From: Firmicutes bacterium AM41-11
GTDB taxonomy: Bacteria > Bacillota_I > Bacilli_A > Erysipelotrichales > Erysipelotrichaceae
Length of the DNA stretch: 64,000 nt
Direction of reading: 5' to 3'
Assembly (NCBI GenBank): GCA_003480165.1
Contig: QUIQ01000001.1
Span: forward strand, 62,001-126,000
Below the pieces are notes generated by a model. The model ran no database searches. It saw nothing but the letters and a program-made list of their open reading frames with translations, and had not been told where the DNA came from. Below are positions 35,281 through 43,966 of this stretch, piece by piece. The first letter of the stretch is position 1. Every line of letters begins with the position of its first letter. The translations under genes and the position numbers were made by a program.

Positions 35281-35972
35281 TAACTTTCCCTTCTTTCCAA
35301 CTCTTTTAAAAGCGCAACAAGTTGGTCTTCATTATACACAATGTAATCACTAGCAACGCCTTCTTGTAAGTTATGACGGTTAAAATGAATGGTATGTAAA
35401 CCAGCCGCTTTCGCTCCTTCCATATCTTTTATATAATTATCACCAATATAATACATCGTATCGTAAGGAATCGACAAACGATCACAAACCGTCTGAAAAG
35501 CTTTGGCATCAGGTTTCGCATAACCTATACCTTCACTGGTAAAAATCGCATCATCCCCAATATAGTCATACATACCTAGTGTACGCACTTTGTCTTTTTG
35601 ATGTCCTTCTTGTCCGTTTGTTAAAATAGAAACTCGCGCAGAAGTCGAAGCAAAAAATTCATGCAGAACTGGTTGCATGGAGATCTGTCCTTGATATTTG
35701 CGGTAGGCATCTTGAAAATCAGCAGCTTGTTCTAAAGTAAAAGGAATAGATAATTCTATACAAGCCCCATAGATACGATAAATTCCTACATCATCGGAAG
35801 TAATAACATGTTCATGTTCTAAATCAAAAACACGATCACCTACTTTACGATAAACTTTGTAAAAAAATGGCAGACTAACTGGTAAAACCGGAATAAATTG
35901 TTTTACGGAACGATTAAATGGTTCTTGTAAGTCATAAAGGGTATCATCACAATCAAAACATAAATTAAGCAT
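35280..35972 (-). CDS. HAD hydrolase, YjjG/nucleotidase-like (copy B)
   Basis: A 230-residue HAD enzyme with motif I CFDCDDTLYDLQ at residues 5-16, motif II SILTNGQEGHQ near residue 135, and motif IV YIGDNYIKDMEGAK near residue 190. The helical cap lies between residues 20 and 105. It is a clear tandem paralogue of the next gene upstream, sharing the CFDCDDTLYDLQ, GIYRIY, AADFQD, GDNY and DMEGAK segments. Relatives act on nucleotide monophosphates or small phosphates. GTGAGGT precedes the ATG, which overlaps the upstream gene. Confidence 0.88.
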   Translation of the reverse strand: MLNLCFDCDDTLYDLQEPFNRSVKQFIPVLPVSLPFFYKVYRKVGDRVFDLEHEHVITSDDVGIYRIYGACIELSIPFTLEQAADFQDAYRKYQGQISMQPVLHEFFASTSARVSILTNGQEGHQKDKVRTLGMYDYIGDDAIFTSEGIGYAKPDAKAFQTVCDRLSIPYDTMYYIGDNYIKDMEGAKAAGLHTIHFNRHNLQEGVASDYIVYNEDQLVALLKELERRES

Positions 35973-36648
35973 TTTCCAACCTCACTAATAAATCTATCAA
36001 TTCTTCTTCCGTATAAACGGTATAATCAGAACAATTCCCTTCCTGATGATGATGTCGATTCAAATGAATCGTGTGCATACCAGCATTCTTTGCTCCTTCC
36101 ATATCATTTATATAGTTATCACCGATATAAGTCCAATCAGATAATTTCGTCTTTGTCGCTTCAGCGACAATTTGAAAAGCTTTTGGATGGGGTTTGGCAA
36201 AACCAATTTGCCCACTGGTAAAAATATGATCACTAGGAAAATACTTTTCGACTTCTAAGGCATGAAGTTTCATTCTTTGATGACAATCACTTCCATTGGT
36301 CAAAATAGCGAGTTCAGATTTCGTTGTTTGAAAAAAACGATGATAGGCTTCACTCATAGAAATAGCACCTTGATTTTTCTTGTATAAATCTTGAAAATCA
36401 GCAGCTGTTTCTAAATCAATCGGATAGCCCATTGCAGCACTCGCTTTATAAATACGATAAATGCCACTATCATCTACGGTAATGACATCATCTTGCAACA
36501 AATCAAAAACTGAATCACCAAAATCACGATATATACGGTAAAATTCTTGACTGTCTCCATCAAAGGATGGAAAGAATTTTTTTAAACACATTTTAAAAGG
36601 CCATTGCAGATCATAAAGTGTATCATCGCAATCAAAACAAAGCTTCAT
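35965..36648 (-). CDS. HAD hydrolase, YjjG/nucleotidase-like (copy A)
   Basis: A 227-residue HAD enzyme, first of the tandem pair. Motif I is CFDCDDTLYDLQ at residues 4-15, motif II LAILTNGSDCHQ near residue 128, and motif IV YIGDNYINDMEGAK near residue 187. The unusual double aspartate CDDTLYD in both copies suggests they diverged from one gene. ATG at 36648 follows GGAGG by eight bases; the longer frame starts at a TTG on the ribosome site. The gene begins right after the nifJ terminator, so expression may rely on read-through. Confidence 0.88.
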   Translation of the reverse strand: MKLCFDCDDTLYDLQWPFKMCLKKFFPSFDGDSQEFYRIYRDFGDSVFDLLQDDVITVDDSGIYRIYKASAAMGYPIDLETAADFQDLYKKNQGAISMSEAYHRFFQTTKSELAILTNGSDCHQRMKLHALEVEKYFPSDHIFTSGQIGFAKPHPKAFQIVAEATKTKLSDWTYIGDNYINDMEGAKNAGMHTIHLNRHHHQEGNCSDYTVYTEEELIDLLVRLENA

Positions 36649-36661
36649 AAGCAAAACCTCC

Positions 36662-36692
36662 AAAAAAAATAGGAACTGTTAAACAGTTCCTA
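36662..36692 (-). terminator. nifJ terminator
   Basis: TAGGAACTGTT and AACAGTTCCTA form an 11-base stem (36670-36680 with 36682-36692), followed by a T run on the minus strand. Confidence 0.9.
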
Positions 36693-36702
36693 TATTATAC
36701 GA

Positions 36703-39700
36703 TTATTCGTCTTCTTTTGCTAGACTTACTAATCTATGACGACGCTTCATAGCATCTTCTTTACAAGCTTCCATCAATGCGTCAGCAGCTTCTTGACCTT
36801 TCAACTTAATTAATTGGTTGAAACGAGTTTCTCTCATCATGAATGCTTTCATCTTAGAGTAATCAGGTTCTTTAGAATCAATTGTTAAGTGTTGTTCAGC
36901 ACGTGGGTCGTAACGATACAATGTTACATATCCACATTCAACTGCATCACGTTGTACTTGTTGGTGAATACCTAAACCACCTTTAATGTGGTGTTCAGCA
37001 CAAGGTGCATAAGCAATGATCAATGATGGTCCATCATAGCTTTCAGCTTCTTGGAATGCTTTCAATGTTTGCATCTTGTTAGCACCCATACATACTTGAG
37101 CTACATATGCATGACCATAAGTCATAGCGATTTGTCCTAAATCCTTCTTAGAAGTAGATTTACCACCAGCAGCGAACTTAGCGATTGAAGCACGTTGACT
37201 TGATTTAGAAGATTGTCCACCAGTATTTGAATAAACTTCAGTATCCAATACTAAGATATTTACGTTTACGTCGTTAGCCAATACATGGTCAACTCCACCG
37301 TATCCAATATCGTATGACCAACCATCACCACCGATGATCCATACAGATTTTTCAACTAAGTCTTCTTTAGCTAATGATTGAACATCAGCATTAGCTTCTT
37401 TAGCAGCTAATTCTTTAATTTGTGGTTGTAATGCACGTTCAGCATCTTTATCACCTTTAGCAGCGATATATTTATCGAACAATGCTTTTAAGTCAGCAGA
37501 AACAGTATCTGCATTTTCTTCCATAATTCGATAGATACGAGCCATCTTGTAGTTTTCAGCTAATGCCATACCATATCCGTATTCAGCATTATCTTCGAAC
37601 AATGAGTTAGCCCAAGCAGGTCCGTTACCATCTTTATCTGTTACAAATGGAGTACTTGGAGTAGCACCACAGTAGATTGATGAACATCCAGTAGCGTTAG
37701 CGATCATCATATCTTTACCAAATAATTGAGAAGCTAAACGGTAGTAAGGAGTTTCACCACATCCTGGACATGATCCAGAAACTTCAAAATAAGGCATCAA
37801 GAATTGAGAACCCTTGATTGTGTTCTTAGGGAATAAATCAGTCTTGTATTCTGTTTCTTTATATAAGTAATCAGCAAGTGGATCTTGATCCATCAATGAG
37901 TGGATAGGAACCATCTTCAAGGCTTTTTCACCCTTCTTACCTGGACATTCAGTAACACATAATCCACAACCAACACAGTTAGATGGACTTACTTGTACAC
38001 GGAAAGCCAATTTCTTATCTTTAACACCAATAGCTGGAACAGTTTCGAATTCTTGAGGTGCACCAGCAACTTCTTCATCAGTTAAAGCAAATGTACGGAT
38101 TGTTGCATGTGGACATACGAATGAACAGATACCACATTGGATACAGTTTTCTGCATTCCAATCAGGAACCATAGCAGCAATTGCACGTTTTTCTTTGAAT
38201 GATGCATTTGGTTGCATTGTACCATCTAATACACCAAATTTAGTGAATGCACTAACTGGCATATCGTAACCTTCAAGAGCGTTAATACGTCCTGCATATT
38301 CATCCCAGTAAGCATCACCAGTCATAACACGAAGTTCATTGAATGGTAATTCAGCCCAAGCTGGATCTACTGGAACTTCAACGATACCGTCTTTACCAGC
38401 ATCAATAGCCTTATAGTTCAAGTTAACGATTTCGTCACCTTTCTTACCATAAGATTTCTTAGCAAATGCTTTCATCAATTCAACAGAAGTTTCCAAAGGC
38501 ATGATTTGTTCGTTCAATGCGAAGAATGCACTTTGTAAAATTGTGTTTGTACGACGTCCCATACCAATTTCTTGAGCAATTTGAGTTGCGTTGATGATAT
38601 AGAATTTTGCATGTGCTTTAGCCAAACGAGCTTTTAAGCGATTTGGCATTTGTTTAACGATTTGATCTTTGTCAAATGTTGTATTCAATAAGAATGTTCC
38701 ACCGTCTTTTAATCCACGAGCAACATCATATTTGAACATATATGTATCAAGTGATACAGAGATGAAGTCTGCATTGTTTACATAGTAAGTTGCATGAATT
38801 GGAGATTTTCCAAAACGCAAGTGAGAACGTGTAACACCACCGGCTTTTTTAGAGTCATATGCGAAGTAACCTTGTGCATATTGATCTGTGTTATCACCAA
38901 TGATCTTAATAGTGTTCTTGTTTGCACCTACAGTACCATCAGATCCAAGACCCCAGAATAAACATGAAGTAGCATCAGATTCGATTTGGTAAGAAGTGTC
39001 AACAGGTAATGAAGTATGAGTAACATCATCTTCGATACCAACAGTGAATCCTGTCTTGATTTCACTTTCTTTTAAGTAATCAAATACAGCTTTGATATGG
39101 CATGGTTGTGTATCGTGTGAACCTAATCCATAACGACCACCGATGATTTCGATGTCTTTACCATTTAATGCACCTAATACATCTAAGTACAATGGTTCAC
39201 CACCAGCACCATATTCTTTTGTACGGTCTAATACCGCAATACGTTTTACAGTTTCAGGTAAAACAGCAGTTAAGTATTTAGTAGAGAATGGACGATACAA
39301 ATGAACTTTGATCATACCAACTTTTTCACCTTTAGCTACTAAATCATTAACAACTTCTAATCCAGCTTCACTAGCAGAACCCATAACAACGATTACACGT
39401 TCAGCATCTGGAGCACCAACGTAGTTGAAAGGTTTATAATCACGACCAGTGATTTCGCTGATTTTTTTCATGTAGTCAGCAACAACATCAGGAACTACAT
39501 CGTAATGAGCGTTTCTTGCTTCTACAGTTTGGAAGAAGATATCGTCATTTTCGTTAGCACCACGAGTTACTGGATTTGCATGTGGATCCATTGAACGTTT
39601 ACGGAAGTCAGCTAATGCTTCGTAATCGATTAAATCCTTATATTTTTCAGTATCGAACACTTCAACTTTATGAACTTCATGACTTGTACGGAATCCATCA

Positions 39701-40212
39701 AAGAAGTGTAAAAAAGGTACATGACATTTAATCGCAGTTAAGTGAGCGACACCAGCTAAATCCATAGCTTCTTGAACAGAGTGAGATGACAACATAGGGA
39801 TACCAGTTTGACGTACTGCATAGATATCCTCGTGATCACCAAAGATGTTTAATGAACGACTTGCTAAAGAACGAGCCGCAACATGTAAAACAACTGGAAG
39901 GTTTTCACCAACCCATTTATAAATGTTTGGAATCATTAACAACAAACCTTGACTTGCAGTGAAAGTTGTTGGTAATGTTCCTCCCTGTGCAGCACCGTGC
40001 ACAGCACCTGAAGCACCAGCTTCTGATTGAAGTTCAGCAATTTTTACGACTTCACCAAAAGCGTTTTTTCTTCCTTGGCTTGCCCAAACATCCATAACTT
40101 CTGCCATAGGAGAAGATGGTGTGATTGGGTAAATACAACTCATTTCGGTAAGTGCATAGGCGTTATGAGCCGCAGCTGTATTACCATCCATGGACTGAAA
40201 TTTCTTTGCCAT
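36703..40212 (-). CDS. nifJ: Pyruvate:ferredoxin (flavodoxin) oxidoreductase
   Basis: Single-chain enzyme (1169 residues) that converts pyruvate to acetyl-CoA and CO2 with reduction of ferredoxin, the main pyruvate route in anaerobes. Domain order is complete: N-terminal YPITPSSPMAE near residue 28, a CoA/TPP core, two 4Fe-4S motifs CIQCGICSFVCPH and CVGCGLCVTECPG near residues 685 and 740, and the TPP domain with SGSCPGCGETPY and GGDGWSYDIGYGG near residue 960. A third cluster ligand set includes ATGCSSIY. GGAGG lies eleven bases before the ATG, and TATAAT is at 40259-40264. Codon choice is strongly biased, fitting high expression. Confidence 0.97.
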   Translation of the reverse strand: MAKKFQSMDGNTAAAHNAYALTEMSCIYPITPSSPMAEVMDVWASQGRKNAFGEVVKIAELQSEAGASGAVHGAAQGGTLPTTFTASQGLLLMIPNIYKWVGENLPVVLHVAARSLASRSLNIFGDHEDIYAVRQTGIPMLSSHSVQEAMDLAGVAHLTAIKCHVPFLHFFDGFRTSHEVHKVEVFDTEKYKDLIDYEALADFRKRSMDPHANPVTRGANENDDIFFQTVEARNAHYDVVPDVVADYMKKISEITGRDYKPFNYVGAPDAERVIVVMGSASEAGLEVVNDLVAKGEKVGMIKVHLYRPFSTKYLTAVLPETVKRIAVLDRTKEYGAGGEPLYLDVLGALNGKDIEIIGGRYGLGSHDTQPCHIKAVFDYLKESEIKTGFTVGIEDDVTHTSLPVDTSYQIESDATSCLFWGLGSDGTVGANKNTIKIIGDNTDQYAQGYFAYDSKKAGGVTRSHLRFGKSPIHATYYVNNADFISVSLDTYMFKYDVARGLKDGGTFLLNTTFDKDQIVKQMPNRLKARLAKAHAKFYIINATQIAQEIGMGRRTNTILQSAFFALNEQIMPLETSVELMKAFAKKSYGKKGDEIVNLNYKAIDAGKDGIVEVPVDPAWAELPFNELRVMTGDAYWDEYAGRINALEGYDMPVSAFTKFGVLDGTMQPNASFKEKRAIAAMVPDWNAENCIQCGICSFVCPHATIRTFALTDEEVAGAPQEFETVPAIGVKDKKLAFRVQVSPSNCVGCGLCVTECPGKKGEKALKMVPIHSLMDQDPLADYLYKETEYKTDLFPKNTIKGSQFLMPYFEVSGSCPGCGETPYYRLASQLFGKDMMIANATGCSSIYCGATPSTPFVTDKDGNGPAWANSLFEDNAEYGYGMALAENYKMARIYRIMEENADTVSADLKALFDKYIAAKGDKDAERALQPQIKELAAKEANADVQSLAKEDLVEKSVWIIGGDGWSYDIGYGGVDHVLANDVNVNILVLDTEVYSNTGGQSSKSSQRASIAKFAAGGKSTSKKDLGQIAMTYGHAYVAQVCMGANKMQTLKAFQEAESYDGPSLIIAYAPCAEHHIKGGLGIHQQVQRDAVECGYVTLYRYDPRAEQHLTIDSKEPDYSKMKAFMMRETRFNQLIKLKGQEAADALMEACKEDAMKRRHRLVSLAKEDE

Positions 40213-40258
40213 ATGTAATTTTTCCTCCTTAAAAATAGTATTTACTTACACCACAACC

Positions 40259-40264
40259 ATTATA
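40259..40264 (-). promoter_or_regulatory. nifJ -10 box
   Basis: TATAAT on the minus strand, 46 bases before the nifJ ATG. A weak TTTAAA -35 lies 17 bases further upstream. Confidence 0.5.
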
Positions 40265-40432
40265 CGAGCTTTAAAGTCTTTTTTAAAGGAATTTTTACCC
40301 TTTTTTCGCAAATTTGAAAACTATTTCACAGTTAGTTAAAGCTTATTTCAAACATAACAATTGTTTTTATTCTATAAACAAAATAAAAAGAAAAAGGGAT
40401 TATGCAAATAAATACAGATTCAAAATTTTGTG

Positions 40433-40441
40433 TGTTATAAT
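40433..40441 (+). promoter_or_regulatory. Extended -10 of YuiD-like operon
   Basis: TGTTATAAT lies about 30 bases before the ATG at 40472, with AAGGAAGGA between them. Confidence 0.5.
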
Positions 40442-40471
40442 AGCATCGAGATTAAGGAAGGACGGATACGT

Positions 40472-40942
40472 ATGATTCCAGCTTCACTTTTTCCTTTAGT
40501 AACAGCTATTATCAGCAATATTATTGCCCAGATTGCAAAAACCATTGTGTATTTCTACAAATCTGGCGAATGGGATCTACATTGGGTCATCGCAAGTGGC
40601 GGATTTCCTAGTTCTCACTCGTCAACGGTAACGGGACTGGCCATGGCAATTGGCATGCAAGAAGGTTTCAACAGTGCACTCTTTGCCGTGACAACAATTT
40701 TTGCTTTTATAGTTATGTATGATGCTTGTCATGTTCGTTATTATTCAGGAAAAAACATCGAATTAGTACAACAATTAATCAAAGACCTAAAAGATGAAGC
40801 CCAAATTAATATTGGATATGATGAACCCATCTACAAAGAACAGTTAAAAGCTGTTCTAGGGCATAAATTTACCGAAGTAGTTGGTGGATTTGTCGTTGGA
40901 ATAATTGTTCCATTACTTATTTGCCCATTATTTTTAAGATAA
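40472..40942 (+). CDS. Divergent PAP2 family membrane protein (YuiD-like)
   Basis: A 156-residue membrane protein of the divergent PAP2 (DUF212) family. It has SGGFPSSHSSTVTGLA near residue 43 and HVRYYSGK near residue 89, which correspond to two of the three phosphatase motifs of PAP2 enzymes. Its activity has not been shown. ATG at 40472 follows AAGGAAGGA; the longer frame has no ribosome site. It is followed by the NifU-like gene 16 bases later and they likely form an operon. Confidence 0.88.
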   Translation: MIPASLFPLVTAIISNIIAQIAKTIVYFYKSGEWDLHWVIASGGFPSSHSSTVTGLAMAIGMQEGFNSALFAVTTIFAFIVMYDACHVRYYSGKNIELVQQLIKDLKDEAQINIGYDEPIYKEQLKAVLGHKFTEVVGGFVVGIIVPLLICPLFLR

Positions 40943-40958
40943 CAAGGAGGAGGAACCT

Positions 40959-41219
40959 ATGTCGGAAGAAATCAATAACAATGAGCCCCATATTCCTACA
41001 AAAAAAGAAGTCGAAGAATGCATCAGCAAGATTCGCCCCTACATCCAACAAGATGGTGGCGATATTGCTCTATTAGGCATTGATGAAAACAATGTCGTAT
41101 ATGTTTCATTCCGAGGTGCTTGCCAAGGTTGTTTTATGGCAGTCGAAGATTTCTCAAGTGGAATTAAATCATTAATTTTAGATGAAGTACCTGGCGTTAC
41201 AGATGTCATGTTGGTATAA
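40959..41219 (+). CDS. NifU-like C-terminal domain protein (Fe-S scaffold)
   Basis: An 86-residue single-domain protein that can carry or deliver iron-sulfur clusters. RPYIQQDGGDIALLGID near residue 26 and the cysteine pair GACQGC near residue 53 are the family signature. A very strong AAGGAGGAGG precedes the ATG. Placement near nifJ, an enzyme with three clusters, is suggestive, but the two are transcribed in opposite directions. Confidence 0.92.
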   Translation: MSEEINNNEPHIPTKKEVEECISKIRPYIQQDGGDIALLGIDENNVVYVSFRGACQGCFMAVEDFSSGIKSLILDEVPGVTDVMLV

Positions 41220-41220
41220 G

Positions 41221-41250
41221 AAAAGCGGATTAATCATCCGCTTCTTTTTT
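41221..41250. terminator. Two-way terminator
   Basis: AAGCGGAT and ATCCGCTT pair around five bases, followed by CTTTTTTTT on the plus strand and by TTTTC on the minus strand. The stem includes the stop codon of the convergent esterase. Confidence 0.8.
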
Positions 41251-41988
41251 TTCTAACATATGGTTAATAAAATAAGGAAACTGCTTTTGCCACCACGGCC
41301 AATCATGGGCTACATCATACCCCCAAAAATCACACCAAGCATGAATTCCCTTTGCTTGAAAGATTCCATCCAATTTACGCAAGTCCGATACCGTCTGATC
41401 TTCCCAGGCCCCTTGACCTACACAAAAGATCATTTGACCACGATTGTATTTTTCAATATACGGATGATCTAAAGGTAAATTATACATATATGCCATAGGA
41501 TTATTGCGATACGTTATATCATTATGATAAGAGCCATAGAACTCACTCACATCATAAATCCCTGATAAACCTAATACCCCATCAAATAAGTCCGGAAAAC
41601 GGAAATAGAGATTTGCACTATGTGTAGCACCAATACTGGCCCCCGTCACCCACCAGGGAGCAAAATCATTGAGTTTCTTTTGCACCGAAGGAATCAATTC
41701 ATCGACAAGATAGTTCATCCAGGTCTCATGCATATCAAAACGATATAAAGGGTCCCCATAACAATTCGACCAAGTCTCCATATCAATCGAATCACACGAA
41801 ACAAAACGAATCTTTCCCTGCACTATTTCATCTTGCACCGCATCATACATATGCCGCCATTCCCATTCATGAAAACGATTATTTTGGGTAGGAATGACTA
41901 AACAGATCTTTCCTGCATGACCATAAATTTTATATTCCATATCTCTTTGTAAAGACTGAGAATATTCTTTAAAATATTGAATTTGCAT
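41230..41988 (-). CDS. Esterase D-like alpha/beta hydrolase
   Basis: A 252-residue serine hydrolase. The nucleophile elbow is TGASIGATHS near residue 115 (GxSxG), and a likely catalytic histidine is in VAHDWPWW near residue 229. Its long FPDLFDGVLGLSG segment is typical of the putative-esterase (YbbA/EntD-like) family, which may act on acyl esters of small molecules. The ATG has no ribosome site; TATAAT ends six bases before it (41995-42000), which points to a leaderless mRNA. It diverges from typA. Confidence 0.82.
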   Translation of the reverse strand: MQIQYFKEYSQSLQRDMEYKIYGHAGKICLVIPTQNNRFHEWEWRHMYDAVQDEIVQGKIRFVSCDSIDMETWSNCYGDPLYRFDMHETWMNYLVDELIPSVQKKLNDFAPWWVTGASIGATHSANLYFRFPDLFDGVLGLSGIYDVSEFYGSYHNDITYRNNPMAYMYNLPLDHPYIEKYNRGQMIFCVGQGAWEDQTVSDLRKLDGIFQAKGIHAWCDFWGYDVAHDWPWWQKQFPYFINHMLEKKEADD

Positions 41989-41994
41989 GTCTGT

Positions 41995-42000
41995 ATTATA
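41995..42000 (-). promoter_or_regulatory. -10 box for leaderless esterase mRNA
   Basis: TATAAT on the minus strand ends six bases before the esterase ATG. It lies within 10 bases of the -35 of the divergent typA promoter. Confidence 0.5.
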
Positions 42001-42008
42001 GCTCGATA

Positions 42009-42037
42009 TTGCCTAAATTACTACTATGCTTTATAAT
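42009..42037 (+). promoter_or_regulatory. typA promoter
   Basis: TTGCCT (42009-42014) and TATAAT (42032-42037) are 17 bases apart, about 35 bases before the ATG. Confidence 0.65.
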
Positions 42038-42071
42038 TAGACTGTTTTTTTAAAGGAAAGAGAGTGACAAC

Positions 42072-43901
42072 ATGTCCAATAAAGAAAAAATTTTGAATAT
42101 TGCGGTCATTGCTCACGTCGATGCAGGAAAAAGTACTCTAGTAGATGCTTTCCTCCGTCAAAGTGATGTATTCCGTGATAATGAAGAAGTTGTAGATTGC
42201 GTCATGGATTCAAACGATTTGGAAAGAGAACGTGGAATTACCATTTACTCAAAAAACTGTTCCATTATTCATGACGGCGTAAAAATTAATATTGTCGATA
42301 CCCCAGGCCACGCTGATTTCTCAAGTGAGGTCGAACGTATCATTCGTACCGTAGATGCAGTAATCCTATTAGTTGATTCCAGTGAAGGACCAATGCCACA
42401 AACACGCTTTGTTTTATCAAAAGCTTTGGAATTTGGTCTAAAACCAATTCTTTTAATCAATAAAATTGATAAAAAAGATCAACGTGCAGAAGAAGTTGTT
42501 GATGAAGTATATGACTTATTCTTGGATTTAAATGCCAATGATGAACAATTAGACTTCCCTATTTTATACGGTGTAGCCCGTGAAGGAAGAGTCCAATACG
42601 ATTTAAATACCCCAAGCGACAACATTGATCCATTGTTTGATACCATTTTAAAACGCTGTGATGTCTATCCTGATAACGATGATAAACCAGCACAAATGCA
42701 AGTATCCGCATTAGCTTATGATGAATACATCGGACGTTTAGGAATTGGTCGTGTATACAATGGTATCTTACGTCAAGGTGATACATATATTCGTTGTAAT
42801 GAAAAAGGCGAAGAGAAACGTGAAACCATTTCTAAACTCTTTGTCTATAAAGGATTATCTCGTACCAGCGTAAAAGAAGCCCATAGTGGTGATATCGTTG
42901 TAGTTGCTGGTATGCCAGATATTTCAATTGGTGATACAATTTGTGATCCCGATCATATCGAACCAATGGAACATATTGAAATTGAAGAACCTACCCTATC
43001 CATGAACTTCCATGTTAACACCAGTCCATTTGCCGGACAAAGTGGAAAATACGTTACAAGCCGTAACATTAAAGAACGTCTTGAAAAAGAATTGGAAGTA
43101 AACGTTGGATTAAAAGTAGAGCCAACCGATAGTGCTGATTGCTTCAAAGTATCCGGACGTGGTGAATTACATATTTCCATCTTAATTGAAAATATGCGTC
43201 GTGAAGGCTATGAACTAGCTGTATCAAAACCCGAAGTTATCTTACATAAAGATGAAAACGGAACCAAAGTAGAACCCGTTGAAGAAGTTATCTGTATTGC
43301 GCCAAGCGAATACCAAGGTACCATCATCAACAAGCTAAATCTTCGTAAAGGTGTTATGCAAGATCTAAACGAAGAAAATGGTTATGTAAGAATCACTTAC
43401 CAAGCTCCAACCCGTGGATTGTTAGGATTCCGTAGTGAATTCATCAATGATACCCATGGTGAAGGAACCCTTGTTCGAAGAATCGCTGGATATGAACCAT
43501 ATAAAGGAGAAATTCCTCAACGTATGCAAGGTGCTATGATTTCCACCGAAACCGGAACAGCTATGACATATGCTTTATGGAACTTACAAGAACGTGGACA
43601 ACTTTTCATTTCTCCACAAACCGAAGTGTACGAAGGAATGATCATTGGTGAAAGTGCCAAAAACATCGATATGGATGTCAATCCATTAAAGAACAAAAAG
43701 TTAACCGCTATTCGTTCCAGTGGACGTGATGAAGCCATGTTATTAACCCCACCTAGAGTATTCTCCCTAGAAGAAGCGTTGGAATGGATCAATGATGATG
43801 AATTGGTAGAAGTTACACCAGATGCAATTCGTATTCGTAAAAAAGGTTTAACGGCACAAGATCGAAGAAATCTCTATCGTCAAAAAATGGCCCGTGACTA
43901 A
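42072..43901 (+). CDS. typA: Translational GTPase TypA/BipA
   Basis: Ribosome-binding GTPase related to EF-G that aids 50S assembly and growth under stress or cold. The 609 residues have G1 [10 protein letters not shown] near residue 15, [10 protein letters not shown]3 DTPGHADF near residue 77 with the catalytic histidine kept, and G4 NKIDKKD near residue 131. The TypA-specific C-terminal domain ends [22 protein letters not shown] serves as ribosome site. The gene is monocistronic. Confidence 0.97.
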   Translation: MSNKEKILNIAVIAHVDAGKSTLVDAFLRQSDVFRDNEEVVDCVMDSNDLERERGITIYSKNCSIIHDGVKINIVDTPGHADFSSEVERIIRTVDAVILLVDSSEGPMPQTRFVLSKALEFGLKPILLINKIDKKDQRAEEVVDEVYDLFLDLNANDEQLDFPILYGVAREGRVQYDLNTPSDNIDPLFDTILKRCDVYPDNDDKPAQMQVSALAYDEYIGRLGIGRVYNGILRQGDTYIRCNEKGEEKRETISKLFVYKGLSRTSVKEAHSGDIVVVAGMPDISIGDTICDPDHIEPMEHIEIEEPTLSMNFHVNTSPFAGQSGKYVTSRNIKERLEKELEVNVGLKVEPTDSADCFKVSGRGELHISILIENMRREGYELAVSKPEVILHKDENGTKVEPVEEVICIAPSEYQGTIINKLNLRKGVMQDLNEENGYVRITYQAPTRGLLGFRSEFINDTHGEGTLVRRIAGYEPYKGEIPQRMQGAMISTETGTAMTYALWNLQERGQLFISPQTEVYEGMIIGESAKNIDMDVNPLKNKKLTAIRSSGRDEAMLLTPPRVFSLEEALEWINDDELVEVTPDAIRIRKKGLTAQDRRNLYRQKMARD

Positions 43902-43906
43902 AATAT

Positions 43907-43934
43907 ACCTGCTCAATTGAGCAGGTTTTTTCTT
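43907..43934 (+). terminator. typA terminator
   Basis: CCTGCTCAA and TTGAGCAGG form a perfect nine-base palindrome followed by six T residues. Confidence 0.88.
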
Positions 43935-43936
43935 TT

Positions 43937-43966
43937 ATAAAAAAAGATGGCAACAGCCATCTTTTA
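43937..43966 (-). terminator. valS terminator
   Basis: AAAAGATGGC and GCCATCTTTT pair around four bases, with a T run on the minus strand. The stem touches the valS stop. Confidence 0.85.
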
